DNA of 64,000 nucleotides, from contig NC_081842.1 of the NCBI RefSeq assembly GCF_963259705.1, positions 179,431,849-179,495,848 of the forward strand. The letters run 5' to 3'. Below the pieces are notes generated by a model, which was not told the DNA's origin, searched no databases, and saw only the letters and a program-made list of their open reading frames with translations. Positions 1 to 10,561 of the stretch are shown in pieces (positions within the stretch are counted from its first letter, which is position 1; each line of letters opens with the position of its first letter). The translations under genes were made by a program, and so were the position numbers. Source of the DNA: Myotis daubentonii. Lineage: Eukaryota; Chordata; Mammalia; Chiroptera; Vespertilionidae.

Positions 1-2400
1 CAAAACACTATTTGCATTAGCATCACCATGAGTGAAATTTCTACTTATAATTCTAACAAAATATTTATAAGATCCATATAAGGTAAATATAACACTTTGG
101 TGAAAGATATCAAAGAACTAAAGAAATGGCAACATGTCCTCTGCTGCTGGGCAGGGAGACTTGATATTGTCAAGATGTGAGTTCTTCCCAAGTTGATCTA
201 TAGAATCAATGAAATCTCACCAAGTTATTTTGTGAATATTGATAAACTTAGTACAGTTTATATGGAGGGACAAAAATCCAGAAGACTCAACACAATATTG
301 AAGAAGAGCAAAGTTGAAGAACTGACACTACTGGACTTGATGACTTACATAATGCTACAATAATGAAGACAGTGTGGTATTAGTAGAAGAATAGACAAAT
401 TGATCAGTGGAACAGAATAGAGAGCCTAGAAGTAGACTTACATACAGTCAACTAATTTTTAGCAAAGGAGCAAAGGCAATACAATGAACAAAATATAATT
501 TTTTCTACCAATTGGTGCTGGAACCACGAGGCATCCATGAAAATGAATCTAGAGGCAGACCTCACACTTCTCTAGAAAATTAACTCAAAATGGATCACAA
601 ACCTAATTGTAAAATACAGAATTTCTGGAAAATAACATAGGAGAAATTCTTGCGTTTGGCAATAACCTTTTAGATACAACATCAAAGACATGATCCATGA
701 GAAAAATAATTGATAAGCTGGATTTATTTAAATTGAATAGTGCTGTTCTATGAAGATACTGTTAAGAGAATAACAAGACAGGTCACAGACAGGAAGAAAA
801 TATTTGCAATTTGATATGTCTGATAAATCTGACATATCTGATAAAGGGCTGTTATTTAAAATATACAAAGAACTCTTAAAACTCAACAATAAGAAAACAA
901 ACAACCCCATTAAAACATGGGTGAATATCACACACCTCATCAAAGGAGATATATATATAGTAAATAATCATATTCATGATGATCCATATGATATGTCACC
1001 AGGTAAATGAAAATTACAACAGTAATGAGATCCCACTACACACCTATTAGCATGGCCAAAATCTAGAACACTGACAAACACCACATGCTGAAAAGGATAT
1101 AGAGCAACAGAAACTCTCATTCATTGCTGGTGGGAATGCAAAACGGTACAGCCACTTTGGAAGACAGTTTGGAAGTTTCTTACAAAACTTGCTCTTACCA
1201 TATAATCCAGCAATCATGCTTCTTGGTATTTCCCCAAAGCAATTGAAAAATTATATCTACACAAAAACCTGTGAGTGGCTGTTTGAAGCGGATTTATTCA
1301 TAATTGTTCAAACTTGGAAGTAACCAAGATGTTCTTCAGTGGGTGAATAGTTAAATAAATTGTGGTACATCCAGAAAATGGAGTTGTTCAGTACTAAAAA
1401 GAATTGAGCTCTTAAGCCATGAAAATACATATATATGACTAAGTGAATGAAGATAGTCTGAAAGGGTTACATACTGTATGATTTTTGGAAAAGGCAAAAC
1501 TACGGTGACATAAAAAGGTCAGTGGTCACCAGGGTTTGGGGGACGGAGGGAAGAGTAGGTAGAGCACTGAAGATTTTTCGGGCATTGAAACTACTCCGTA
1601 TAATATTGTAATGATGGATCTATGTCATTATACATTTGTCCAAACCCATAGAAGGTACTATACTGCCGGGGTCCAACCCCAGCAGGTCCAGGGGTTCCCA
1701 AAGGTGTAGACGGAGTCGGCGAAGAAGGAATGACACGGAGACAGCGTTCAGTTGATCAGCAGCCTAGCCAGGATCTCCAGCCAAGTTCTGGTCTCGATCT
1801 CCAGAGAGGTTCTGCTGTTTATTGTCTTGTTACATCCGTATTTATCCCAGTTGATTTTAATCCTGTCAATTTCTATTACAAAGGTTAGGGCGTTTCTTAT
1901 CTCCATTCCAGGGAGTAAAGATTATGTAGCTTAAGCATGATTGTTTGTAGTGATTAACTACCCTCCTGGCACTTAGTTAAGGAGTTTCATCCCCTCCCTG
2001 ACTTCAGGGAAAAATTCCTACCTGGGGAAACAACCTTTCTCGGAGAGGTGACCTTGGTTAAAACACACAGCGCTAAGGGGAGCAAACATATTAAGAACAG
2101 TATGCTATATACGCCAGGTCCCTTGAAACATATGCTGTGCAGATGTTTCTTTCCTGCAGCGACTGTGTCAAGCAGCAAGGATGGACCGGCTTCCGGCACT
2201 ATACCAAGAGTGAACTGTAATATAAACTATGGATTTGGGGTGATAACTTTGGGCCAATATAGATTTATAATTTGTAACAAATACACCATTCTGGTGGGGG
2301 ATGCTAATACTGGGAGAGTCTATTCAAGCATGGGTGCAGGAAGTATATGGAAAATCTCTGTATTTTCTCCATTTTGCTGTGAATATAAAACTCTCTAAAA
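1..2400 (+). repeat. L1 LINE 3' portion (old, degenerate), split by an LTR
   Basis: This is a decayed LINE-1 in sense orientation. Bases about 100-1000 resemble the end of ORF2, with the familiar stretch that would encode the reverse-transcriptase product's C-terminal region, but it is riddled with stops. Bases 1000-1640 and 2205-2400 match the general pattern of an L1MA/L1MB-type 3' end. The element is interrupted at 1664-2198 by a solo LTR, and its sequence resumes cleanly after the target duplication. No intact reading frame survives; the short frames here are not genes. The 5' end lies outside the window. Subfamily is from memory. Confidence 0.75.
1664..2198 (-). mobile_element. Solo LTR, class II (ERV2/beta-like) endogenous retrovirus
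   Basis: The 535 bp block begins TGCCGG and ends CCGGCA, a perfect 6 bp inverted terminal repeat. It is flanked by an exact 6 bp duplication, CTATAC, at 1658-1663 and 2199-2204. Six-base duplications and TG...CA ends are typical of class II retroviral LTRs. Read on the minus strand there is a TATA-like GTATATA near 2105-2112 and an AATAAA at 1823-1818, giving a U3-R-U5 order on the minus strand. No internal retroviral genes are attached, so this is a solo LTR left by recombination. It sits inside the older L1. A 70-codon minus-strand frame inside it is not a gene. Confidence 0.85.
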
Positions 2401-4005
2401 AATCAAGTTTATTTATTTATTTTCTATTGAAATCATTGTTCAGGCAAAACCAAATACATTTATAATCACTGGGCCACTATTTTGCTTCCCCCCTTACATT
2501 TTATAAAGCTCTTTTATGTAATATAGCCTTAATTTACAGAAACAAATGCTTTTAACATAGCAGCTTATACATATTTTCATACATAAAATAAGACAAACAA
2601 ATAATAAAACTATACTTTATTTGTGAGCAAATCTCCATTTCATTCTATTGTACTCTATTCTAATTCTATTTTGTTTCAAAATAGTTGTTGTAATTCACTA
2701 ATCTAATTTCCAGACCTACTAATGGCTCTTAAACCACAATTTAGAAACCATTGCAGTAGCATCAGAGTCTCCAGCAAATTGGCAGGCAGATAGTGATTGT
2801 TCTTCCCAGTTTACACATGAGAAAATGACACTTGAGGAAACTGAGTGCTCCTCCGCCTGCCCTCACACAATGAGTGGCAGGCCCAGACCAGAACCAGAAC
2901 CTCCCGGTCATGGGCCAGGTGGTTCTTTAAGAACATCATTTTGTCTTCTCTGACTAGAAGGCACTAACAAGCTTGGGTTTCAACTCAGTCTCAAATCTTG
3001 ATTTTTGTATTGCCCCTGAAAATACGGATTTTTTTTCTTAATTTTCCAGTATGGAATACTAGTTCCCATTTATCTGCTGGAGTTGCCTCCTCTTGAGCAA
3101 TCAGCATGGAGTAGCCTTTCAGGATGCCCATAGGTTTAAATATGGACTTGATATCTCACACATGCTGTTGGTTGTGTCCTCTGTGCAGTTTCCAAATACC
3201 CCAATGAGCCATTTTCCTGCTGTTTTCAGGCCATTTCCTGACCTGGCGAATGAGTCTATATTTTTCTAGAAATTTCCGGCAGTTGCTGTCATGGTGCTGG
3301 GCTAAGGGAGTCTTCTCAGCCTCATATGTAAATCCTGCTGCAGCTGTTTGCCTGCAAATTTAATAAGGCCAGGGCCATAATTGTAAATATTTTAAAACTT
3401 GATGTGTCGCCACATGGCTTCATTATAGACTATATCTGTGTTTAGACTCATCTTTTCCAGTTCGGCGCTGGAAACGTCCTCTAGGAAGTCACACAGGATT
3501 CGGGATCAGAGCTGCATCTAAATGCCAAAGGTAAAACACTCATTTGTGTTCTCAGCTCCAATTTTCCTAACAGTTCTTCTTGCATAGCCTGGCCCAGCCT
3601 GAGATAGGAGCCTGATGAGAAAATAATAGATATAAATTGTGCTCAGGACATTGGCTGTTTATCTTAAGAAGAGAAAAATTTTTTGGAGCTTCCTGGTAAT
3701 TGGACATCCAAAAAGTTCACTAAGAAAAGAAGAGGCTGGGACAATGCTGAGGGAAGAGAGACCAGAGTAGTTATTTCCATTCATTATAGAGTGGGAAGAG
3801 GCTGCCGATCAATCCTTTCATTTGCCCCAAGTTGTGGGTTTCTTTGTTTATTGAGTATGATATCTGCTACCTAAGCAGTATATGAATTATCTAAGAATTC
3901 TTAAGGCTTTAGTGCATTAAATATCTCATATTTGACTCTACAAAGAAGGTGGAGAGCTGCCGTGGTAGCAGGGGAAAAGGGATGGGAACATGGGGGGAAA
4001 CTGGG
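2401..4005. other. Unassigned sequence with one MIR fragment
   Basis: No gene is visible. About 2825-2905 looks like a minus-strand MIR fragment (a GAGGAAACTGAG core followed by a degenerate remainder). Bases 3190-3540 read as non-repetitive, moderate-GC DNA and could be a conserved noncoding element, but nothing in the sequence proves this. A 63-codon plus frame at 3683-3874 has no recognisable domain. Confidence 0.4.
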
Positions 4006-4345
4006 GATCTCCCTTCATTCAATCATCCATTGGTTGGCTCAATAAACATTTCCTGAGTGCTTTGCATCTAGCCAGTGGGCACAAAGCATTCTCCCTTGAG
4101 CCCAAGCATCAGCTCTACCAGGGTCCCCTTATGAACTAAGCCTGAGATAGCTGCTCCCTCCCACCCCATGTTCCCAAGAGTTAGTGTAATGAAAGCACTT
4201 ACGGCATCGTAGGATGACTGCTGGATTTACAAGTCTGCCTGTCACTTTGCTGTGAGCTCCTCGAAGACAGAGATCATTTGCCTTTGTGTCCCCCACACTG
4301 TGAGTGGTGCTTACTACATTGAAGGGTCTTGATGTTTGAAACATC
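4006..4345. repeat. L2 LINE fragments
   Basis: Bases about 4010-4110 resemble the 3' end of L2 in reverse orientation (CTCAATAAACATTT followed by a decayed body). Bases about 4230-4340 resemble L2 in forward orientation, with the GAGCTCCTCGAAGACAG pattern typical of the L2 3' region. Both are highly diverged. Confidence 0.5.
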
Positions 4346-4579
4346 TGAGAGCATGATGATGAGTGAGTCCTTGCTCTGGAGGAGTAAGACACAGATCCTA
4401 ATTAGCAGCTAGTCTTTCCATCCAAAAAATACCTGGGGGCTCTATTTTGACCCGTAAAAATTTGTCATCATGTTTCTATTCCTTTCGTTATTAAGAGTAA
4501 AGGGAGGCTTCCCTGCCATTCATATGAACGTCATATTTTTTGTGCTATTTCAATTCAATCTCAAGTGCTTTCCTATTAA

Positions 4580-4742
4580 ACCTGTACATTATCAATGCAT
4601 ATAAACATGTCCATGTGTAGAGTATATAATCTGTATAACATACATATTTATATGTACATAATGGGTGTATATATATGTATACATATATATGCATATACAA
4701 AAAAAAATCTCATATATATGTACAATTCATATACATATACAT
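4580..4742. repeat. AT-rich (CATATA)-type low-complexity tract
   Basis: The stretch is dominated by alternating T and A with interspersed C, such as TATACATATATATGCATATA near 4676-4695. It is a degenerate simple repeat beside the mariner-type MITE. Confidence 0.7.
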
Positions 4743-4860
4743 AGTGGCAAAGGTAGGTCTATAGTTGTTCCTATGGAAAATAATATAATAATTAATAAAT
4801 AATAAAAGAATAAACTGCTTTGTGTATTAACAACTATAAAACTACTTTTGCTCCACCCTG
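4743..4860 (-). mobile_element. Mariner-type MITE (short non-autonomous DNA transposon)
   Basis: The roughly 118 bp element has long imperfect terminal inverted repeats: GGTAGGTCTATAGTTGTT on the left mirrors ACAACTATAAAACTAC on the right, and the right end finishes CTCCACCCTG. The interior is AT-rich. It is the same family as 27406-27533, but in opposite orientation. The TA target duplication is degraded here (CA on the right). It has no coding capacity and would have relied on a transposase in trans. Confidence 0.7.
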
Positions 4861-4899
4861 CATATGAACATATATAAGATAGGATATGATCCTTTAAAG

Positions 4900-5224
4900 C
4901 AGCTGTTCTCAACCTGTGGGTCGCCAACCTGTGGGTTGCGACCCCTTTGGGGGTCGAACGACCCTTTCACAGGGATTGCCTAAGACCATCAGAAAACACA
5001 TATATAATTACATATTTTTTTGTGATTAATCACTATGCTTTAATTATGTTCAATTTGTAACAATGAAAATACATCCTGCATATCAGATATTTACATTACG
5101 ATTTATAACAGTAGCAAAATTACAGTTATGAAGTAGCAACGGAAATAATTTTATGGTTGGGTGTCACCACAACATGAGGAACTGTATTAAAGGGTCATGG
5201 CATTAGGAAGGTTGAGAACCACTG
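4900..5224. mobile_element. SPIN-type (SPACE INVADERS) non-autonomous hAT transposon
   Basis: The 325 bp element starts CAGCTGTTCTCAACCTGTG and ends GGTTGAGAACCACTG, imperfect terminal inverted repeats of the SPIN/URR1 type. It has a near-perfect 8 bp target duplication: CTTTAAAG at 4892-4899 and CTTTAAAA at 5225-5232. Eight-base duplications are diagnostic of hAT elements. The interior matches the non-autonomous SPIN pattern as I remember it, including GGGGTCGAACGACCCTTTC and an AT-rich centre. One oddity is a local tandem duplication of about 15 bp near 4911-4938, where the AACCTGTGGGT.GC motif occurs twice. SPIN is known for horizontal transfer among tetrapods, including bats. Confidence 0.85.
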
Positions 5225-5279
5225 CTTTAAAAGAATATATTGAGAACTTTCTTATATGTATGTGGTAGAATAGATAGCA

Positions 5280-5460
5280 CAGCAGAGCAGGAGTTGGAAC
5301 AGGCCACCTAGACTAACTCAGTATGTGCCCACAAGCAGAAGTTCATGCTTCTCTGAGCCTCTGTTTTTTCATCTGTGGAGCAGAGGTGATGAGAGCTGCC
5401 ATGCATCCTTCTAAGGAGCTGTTGTGGGTCTCAGGTGAGATAGTGGATAGAAAACCCTTT
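5280..5460 (+). repeat. MIR SINE, diverged
   Basis: The segment has the MIR central pattern CTTCTCTGAGCCTCTG followed by TTCATCTGTGGAGCAGAGG, degraded at both ends. Confidence 0.55.
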
Positions 5461-6340
5461 GCTGGTTGAATCAATGAAAAAGATTAACAGATGCCAAATA
5501 AGTCATGTTTGTGACAAGACTGGGTTTGACAATGCTATTGTCAAACTTTTGGGAACGTGAATGATGGTGGAAAAAAGCACTTTCGAAGGTTCCTGGCACC
5601 AGGCAGTGGTTCTGAGAGCAAGCTGGCACTACCTTTTTGCTTTTTCCTTCAAGTGCTGAACATATTCCCATTTGCTTGGTAGCTGCAAAGCCCACTGGTA
5701 AAACCCCGTGTTGCTGTTCCCTTTCTTTCCCTGCCCTCTACCTCTGGCCTCCCCTCCTCTCCCACTGTAGCATCCATGCACATGTCTTCACTCTGGAGAA
5801 GTATGTGCCTCTGCTCTTTTGTGGTCATTCCTGAGCTCCTTCTGTATCTCTGAGAGCCTCCACTCTTGCATGCTGCACTCCTGGAGCCTTCCAAGGAAGC
5901 CCAGGGTGTGTGGATTTCCAGGGACTACAGCAGCTGTTGCCAGGAAAAGGACTCTTCCCTTTGGAATACATGAGTCTTTGGTTTACGCAGGGACTTTGTC
6001 ATTCTAAACTGGCATCCTCACCATGAGCATGCCTCACATAAGAATCAGAGCAGGATATCTTTACCATTCAGAAGGAGGCATTCCACTTTCTAACTCTAAC
6101 CAGGAGAGATGTAGACCTCAGAGGCGAGGTGGGGACCAATGTTATTCTTATTATGGAAACACAATACTCTTTAATAATGTTTGGCTTGATGCTCTTCAGT
6201 AACTCCCTTGAGTGGGGAGTAAGGCTGAGCTCCCTACCAGGGCTACACAACCCTGCATGACCTATCCCTCCTCTGTGTCCAGTCTTGTGAATGATCACAC
6301 CCACATGGCTTGGGTTACCTAGAGCACCCCTGTTTCTATC
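5461..6340. other. Unassigned sequence
   Basis: I see no gene and no repeat that I can name. Several frames of 60-90 codons overlap on both strands, the pattern expected from chance in moderate-GC DNA, and none contains a recognisable domain. Confidence 0.4.
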
Positions 6341-6460
6341 CATCCACTAATTTAATTCATTTTTTCAGCACATATCCACTGAGTACCTATTATGGACTGG
6401 GTCTTGTACAAGGATAAGGGACAGAATGGGAAACAGAAGGTGCCCATGACAATAAGGACT
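6341..6460 (-). repeat. L2 LINE 3' fragment
   Basis: The stretch resembles the reverse complement of the L2 3' end: CACTGAGTACCTATTATGG followed by a decayed body. Confidence 0.5.
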
Positions 6461-6461
6461 T

Positions 6462-7163
6462 TGTGGTAGGCTGAATAAGGTTGTGGGAATATATCTAGGT
6501 ACTAATCCCTAGAACTTGTGAACATCATCTTATATGGCAAAAGGACTGCAGATGTGATTAAGGATCTTGAACTAGGAAGAGTATCCTGGATTATCAGTGG
6601 GCCCTAAAGGTAATCACAAGTATCTTTATAAGTAGGAGACTAAGGGAGATCTATAATAATAAAAGGGTAATATGCTAATTAGTCATTCCAGACATCCTTC
6701 CGGATGAAGCCGGGGCCAGAGTGAAACCTGGGTTCTGGGTGCCTGGCCACAGTGGCCGGAGTGAAGCAGCCTGGGTCCTGGGTGCTGGAGGGAAGCTGGT
6801 ACCAACAGCGAGGGGAAGGAAGGCCTACTCTTGCATGAATTTTCATGTATTGGGCCTCTAATTTGATGATAAAAGAGGATAAGGCAATTGATCATGGAAG
6901 CAGATATTGGAATGATGCAGCCACAGGTCAAGGAGTGCCAGCAGATACTAGAAGATGGAAGAGGCTAGAAATGGATTCTCCCCCTAGAACTTCCAGAAGG
7001 AACTAAGTCCTTTTATTTTAGTCCCATAAGGTTCAGCTCAGTCATCTGACCTGCAGAGTGGTTAAGAGAATAAATTTAGGTTGCTTTAAATCAGTAAACT
7101 TGTGGTAGTTTGTTATAGTTTTTTTTGTCATATAGTTTCCTAGCAAGGAAATCTAATTCACAC
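6462..7163 (+). mobile_element. MLT1-type MaLR LTR, split by a Helitron
   Basis: The left part (6462-6649) has the MLT1 pattern TTATATGGCAAAAGGACTGC and GATGTGATTAAGGATCTTGA. The right part (6862-7163) has GGATTCTCCCCCTAGAACTT and the AAGAGAATAAATTTAGGTTG polyadenylation region. A 212 bp Helitron sits between them, and the LTR reads through continuously once it is removed. It is an ancient ERVL-MaLR solo LTR with no internal genes. Confidence 0.8.
6650..6861 (+). mobile_element. Non-autonomous Helitron (short, HeliBat-like)
   Basis: The element begins TCTATAATAATAAAAGGG and ends TGGGCCTCTAA, preceded by a 16-18 nt imperfect palindrome (TGCATGAATTTTCATGTA). It lies exactly between A (6649) and T (6862), with no target duplication. 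That is the signature of rolling-circle Helitron insertion. At 212 bp it has no Rep/helicase and must have moved in trans. It interrupts an MLT1 LTR. Confidence 0.88.
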
Positions 7164-7482
7164 TTTAAAGTCAAGTCATAAGTTGTAAATTACTGTTCAG
7201 TGCTACTTTTAGGGAAGTATGTGCTGGTTTTGAGGACACAAAGCTGAGGAACTTTTCCTGGAATTGGGGTATCAAGAAAAACTTTTTGGAGGAAGTGACA
7301 TCTCAGCTGCAATCTGATAGCTGAACATGTGTTGTGAATCAGAGGAGAGAGGCAAGGACAGGTCATGTGATTTTAAGCAGAACAAATGACATGTACGAAA
7401 TGTACTTTATGCCTTTCACATGCTGGTTCCTTTAACTTTCCTCCCCACCCTCCCAACCTACCCACCAACAAATAGACGCACA

Positions 7483-7529
<47 letters not shown>

Positions 7530-8425
7530 TTTGCATATATACACTTCCTAATTTTTCCACTCGGCAAATTTCTATTAATTATTTAAGATTGCTCCCACCC
7601 CCCCTCTGCAGGAAAGCCCTCTTCCATGCCATTCTCTCTTGCCTCCTCAGCAGAGTTCAGCTATAGGCCCTCTTAAGGAAACCCATTCTTGGATTTTGAA
7701 ATCATAGAAAGAATGTGTTAGGAAAATGCTTGAGCAGAATTCAGCAGGCCTTTCCTACTACCTTTTTCCCCACCTGCTCATTGGAGATGGAAAACACCCA
7801 ATGGGTAAGGGGAGCCTTTAGCAGAACCCTTTGGCAGTGGCTACTGAGTGGGAAACCCATCAAGAAAGGTTTCTGCGCCTCCCAGCTAATCCCCACCCAT
7901 AGGCTGATGAGTTCAAGTCCCTGATATAGGTGTCCTCCTACAAGAAATCCCCAAAGCCCCAAGAGACCCTTGGGGATGAACTGGTTCTTTCAGGTCAGGT
8001 GTCATTTTTATCTTGGGTGCTGCTAGAGTGCTCTGAGATCCTGTAAGGAGGAGAGGCACAGTGGGAAGTACAGATGTTCCCTTGTATGTCACACCTAAGT
8101 AAGCGATTAGGCTAATTATCTCCCCTTCCTTCCTTCCTTCCACCTGGAATGGAAGCAAAAAACTGTGTGATCAAGGAAGGCTTTCTTCTTTTTTTTCTCT
8201 TTTAAAATTTTCAACTGGTTGCTAGGGTGTCATGGCGGGAGGGCCCATCTGCAACTCTGAGTGTTTTATATCAGGAGGCGACTGTCAGTCCTTAATTAAT
8301 AATTCATGTTTTCATTAGGAACAATAATGAAAAAGAGTTGACATGACAGGTCCCTAGTCTAACCAGAAACCCTAAAATATTAATTTATTCTTTGATTAGC
8401 AAACCTTTTAAGGTAGAGGGAGCAC
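7164..8425. other. Mostly unassigned sequence with a CA repeat
   Basis: A microsatellite is annotated separately at 7486-7528. The remainder contains no gene or repeat I can name. The 60-80 codon frames on both strands overlap each other and show no domain. A small TTCC-repeat tract lies near 8125-8140. Confidence 0.4.
7486..7528. repeat. (CA)n microsatellite
   Basis: About 20 uninterrupted CA units. It generates a spurious valine/cysteine-rich frame on the minus strand. Confidence 0.95.
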
Positions 8426-8429
8426 TCAT

Positions 8430-8640
8430 TTGGAAGTCAGAAAGATCTCAATTCCATCCTATCAGCTACTTACTAGGTTGTAATGTAATATTTACTTGAA
8501 CTCTTTTAGCATTGGTTTTCTCACCTGTAAGATGGGGGTGATACCTGCTCCTTGGAAATGCCTAGCGATTACTGATAATAAAGATACTGCAGTGCCTGAC
8601 ACAGTCCTTGGCTCAAGACAGCTGTTTAATAAACAGCACC
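8430..8640 (+). repeat. MIR SINE
   Basis: The central MIR pattern is visible: CAGCTACTTACTAGGTTGTA, then TTTTCTCACCTGTAAGATGG, and finally AGTGCCTGACACAG near the 3' end. Order and spacing are as in MIR. Confidence 0.75.
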
Positions 8641-8908
8641 AGCTGTGATAAGAAAGCTGGAATGGACCAAGCGCTCTTGGGGTCAGCTTTCACTCACCTC
8701 ACAGTTAATCCTCCTGTTGGTTTTGAATGTTGAGTTTTCTGCTCTTGGCTACAGAACCTTTTGAGTATTTGCATATAGAATTACCAGTCTGCAAATGGAC
8801 AGATATCTCTGTATGTAGAAAGTATTAATTATAGTTTTGAAATCTGAGGGCATTAAATTCCATTTACTAAACACCTCTCGATTCGTAGGTTCCTATTTTC
8901 AGGGTTAT

Positions 8909-8955
<47 letters not shown>
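8909..8955. repeat. (TG)n microsatellite
   Basis: About 22 TG units, followed by unremarkable unique sequence. Confidence 0.95.
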
Positions 8956-9480
8956 CTTTATTGTTTTGTTTTTCTTAAGAAGTCCGTGTAGTGGTTTTAC
9001 TTCTTGGGGACACGCACCCTATGTTTCTTTACATGTGTTGGAAATAGACAAGTCCCGCCTCTCCTGAAGCTCACTCCCATATTGGAGCAGCGGCCTGCTT
9101 CAGGAGCAACTGAGTTCAGCAAAGAATACACAACATAAAACCTGCTCATGGTGCATGACTCACAGAAGCGATTCTGTGACTTCTTTGTCCCTAAATAATT
9201 GGAGTAGAGTCAAATGAGATGATGCAGGTGAAAGCATTTTGAAAACTAAGGTTTTCATTGTAATGGTTCTTCTATTCCAATTACTACTAATATGAAAAAC
9301 CTAGTGTAACATAGACCAATTATCAAGAGAAGAGTATTTCTGATGTTGTGAACATTTGGTACCCTTTTGCTGTTTAGTTTTCTACTGTTTTGCTGTTCTC
9401 AATTTATTTCATACATTTTAATTTTTCCCTTTTACCCCAAATAAATTGTCAGCATCTATGAGCATTTTATTATTCAATAC
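8956..9480. other. Unassigned sequence
   Basis: No gene is visible. The DNA becomes AT-rich after 9200, and no repeat family was recognised. Confidence 0.35.
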
Positions 9481-9770
9481 AGTTCACTATTTCAAAATCT
9501 TTTATTGATATTACCATGTGCCAGGCATAGAACTAAGTACTGCAGCCAAAGAGGTGACTAAGGTGCTTTTTCTACCCCCAGTGAGCTTTCTCTCTGGTGT
9601 GAGAGACAATCAAGAGATGCCTAAATACAGGGAGCTGAGCTTGCTGGTGTGGGTTAGCTCAGGGGACTCTCATAGCAGAAAGGGTGGGTCAGGATTGGGA
9701 GGATGAGATCACAGTTAACCAGGAAAAACTAAGAGAGGAGTAGGAAATGAAGAAACTAGCATATGAAAAG
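9481..9770 (-). repeat. Possible ancient L2-like fragment
   Basis: TATTACCATGTGCCAGGCAT near 9510 is the reverse complement of the L2 3' end motif. The remainder is too diverged to assign firmly. Confidence 0.35.
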
Positions 9771-9774
9771 AATC

Positions 9775-9775
<1 letters not shown>

Positions 9776-9808
<33 letters not shown>

Positions 9809-9809
9809 T
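9776..9809. repeat. (GT)n microsatellite
   Basis: About 16 GT units, followed by a short GA-rich stretch ending near 9836. Confidence 0.95.
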
Positions 9810-9961
9810 GGGGGGAGGAAAGGAGTGAGAGAGAGAATCCATTTGTAGAACTGTAAAAATTCAGTGTGGCAGACAAAATTAGTGGAGGTGGTGAGAGTAC
9901 TACTTTGGGTGAAGCTAAAAATGTTTCAATTATTTATTTCTGCATAAGAACACACCCTAAA

Positions 9962-9968
9962 ACGCGCG

Positions 9969-10013
<45 letters not shown>

Positions 10014-10028
10014 GCGCGCGCACGCACA
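9962..10028. repeat. Alternating (CG)n(CA)n(CG)n tract, Z-DNA-forming pattern
   Basis: Sixty-seven bases alternate purine and pyrimidine without a break. There is a CG block at about 9963-9976, about 17 CA units, a second CG block at about 10011-10020, then CACGCACA. The symmetrical CG-CA-CG order is unusual for a simple microsatellite, and methylated CpG decay would be expected to erode it. Confidence 0.92.
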
Positions 10029-10561
10029 AAAGAAAACAACAATATTTAGTTGCTCATGATTCTTCAATTGGGTGGGTCAAGTCCCTGGGGGGAAATTTGA
10101 AAATTTGTCTCTATTCCCCTTGGTATTGGCCTAAGCTCCATGTCCCATGGTGCCACTCCTGCCATGTTCTATTGGTCAAACAATTTGCAGGGCCCTTCCA
10201 GATTCAGGGTAGAGGGACATAACCCCATCAGGCGCAGAATGGGTGTTCAGGGACAGGAGGACTTATTAGCAGCACTGACTGCAGACAGTGTACTACAGAA
10301 TCGTGGGTATGCCATGCCATGGAGAGCCTGGCTTTATCCCAAAGCCTGCAGTGTGACCACCAAAGGAGTTCTTGCCTGAGGGAAAGAAGTAGGCATGTAT
10401 TTTTAGAAAGCTGAATCCTGGAAGAAGCTGGAGCATGGGTTGCAGAAGATAGGGCCAGCAATGAGGAGGGCAGTTAAGAGCTAGTATGATGGTATGGAGA
10501 GTAGTAATGATTGCCTAGACTAGGATAGTGGCAGTTGGAATAGTAGAGTAGCAATAGTCAG
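10029..10561. other. Unassigned sequence
   Basis: Frames of 77-118 codons on both strands overlap here, and the longest starts inside the dinucleotide tract. None has a recognisable domain. I see no exon signals worth reporting. Confidence 0.35.

Noticed and set aside
1664..2198. Complete endogenous provirus
   Set aside because: Only one LTR is present, with L1 sequence on both sides and a matching target duplication; no gag, pol or env sequence is attached.
9866..10222. Open frame of 118 codons containing a Thr-His repeat
   Set aside because: The repeat part is the CG/CA dinucleotide tract; the remainder has no domain.
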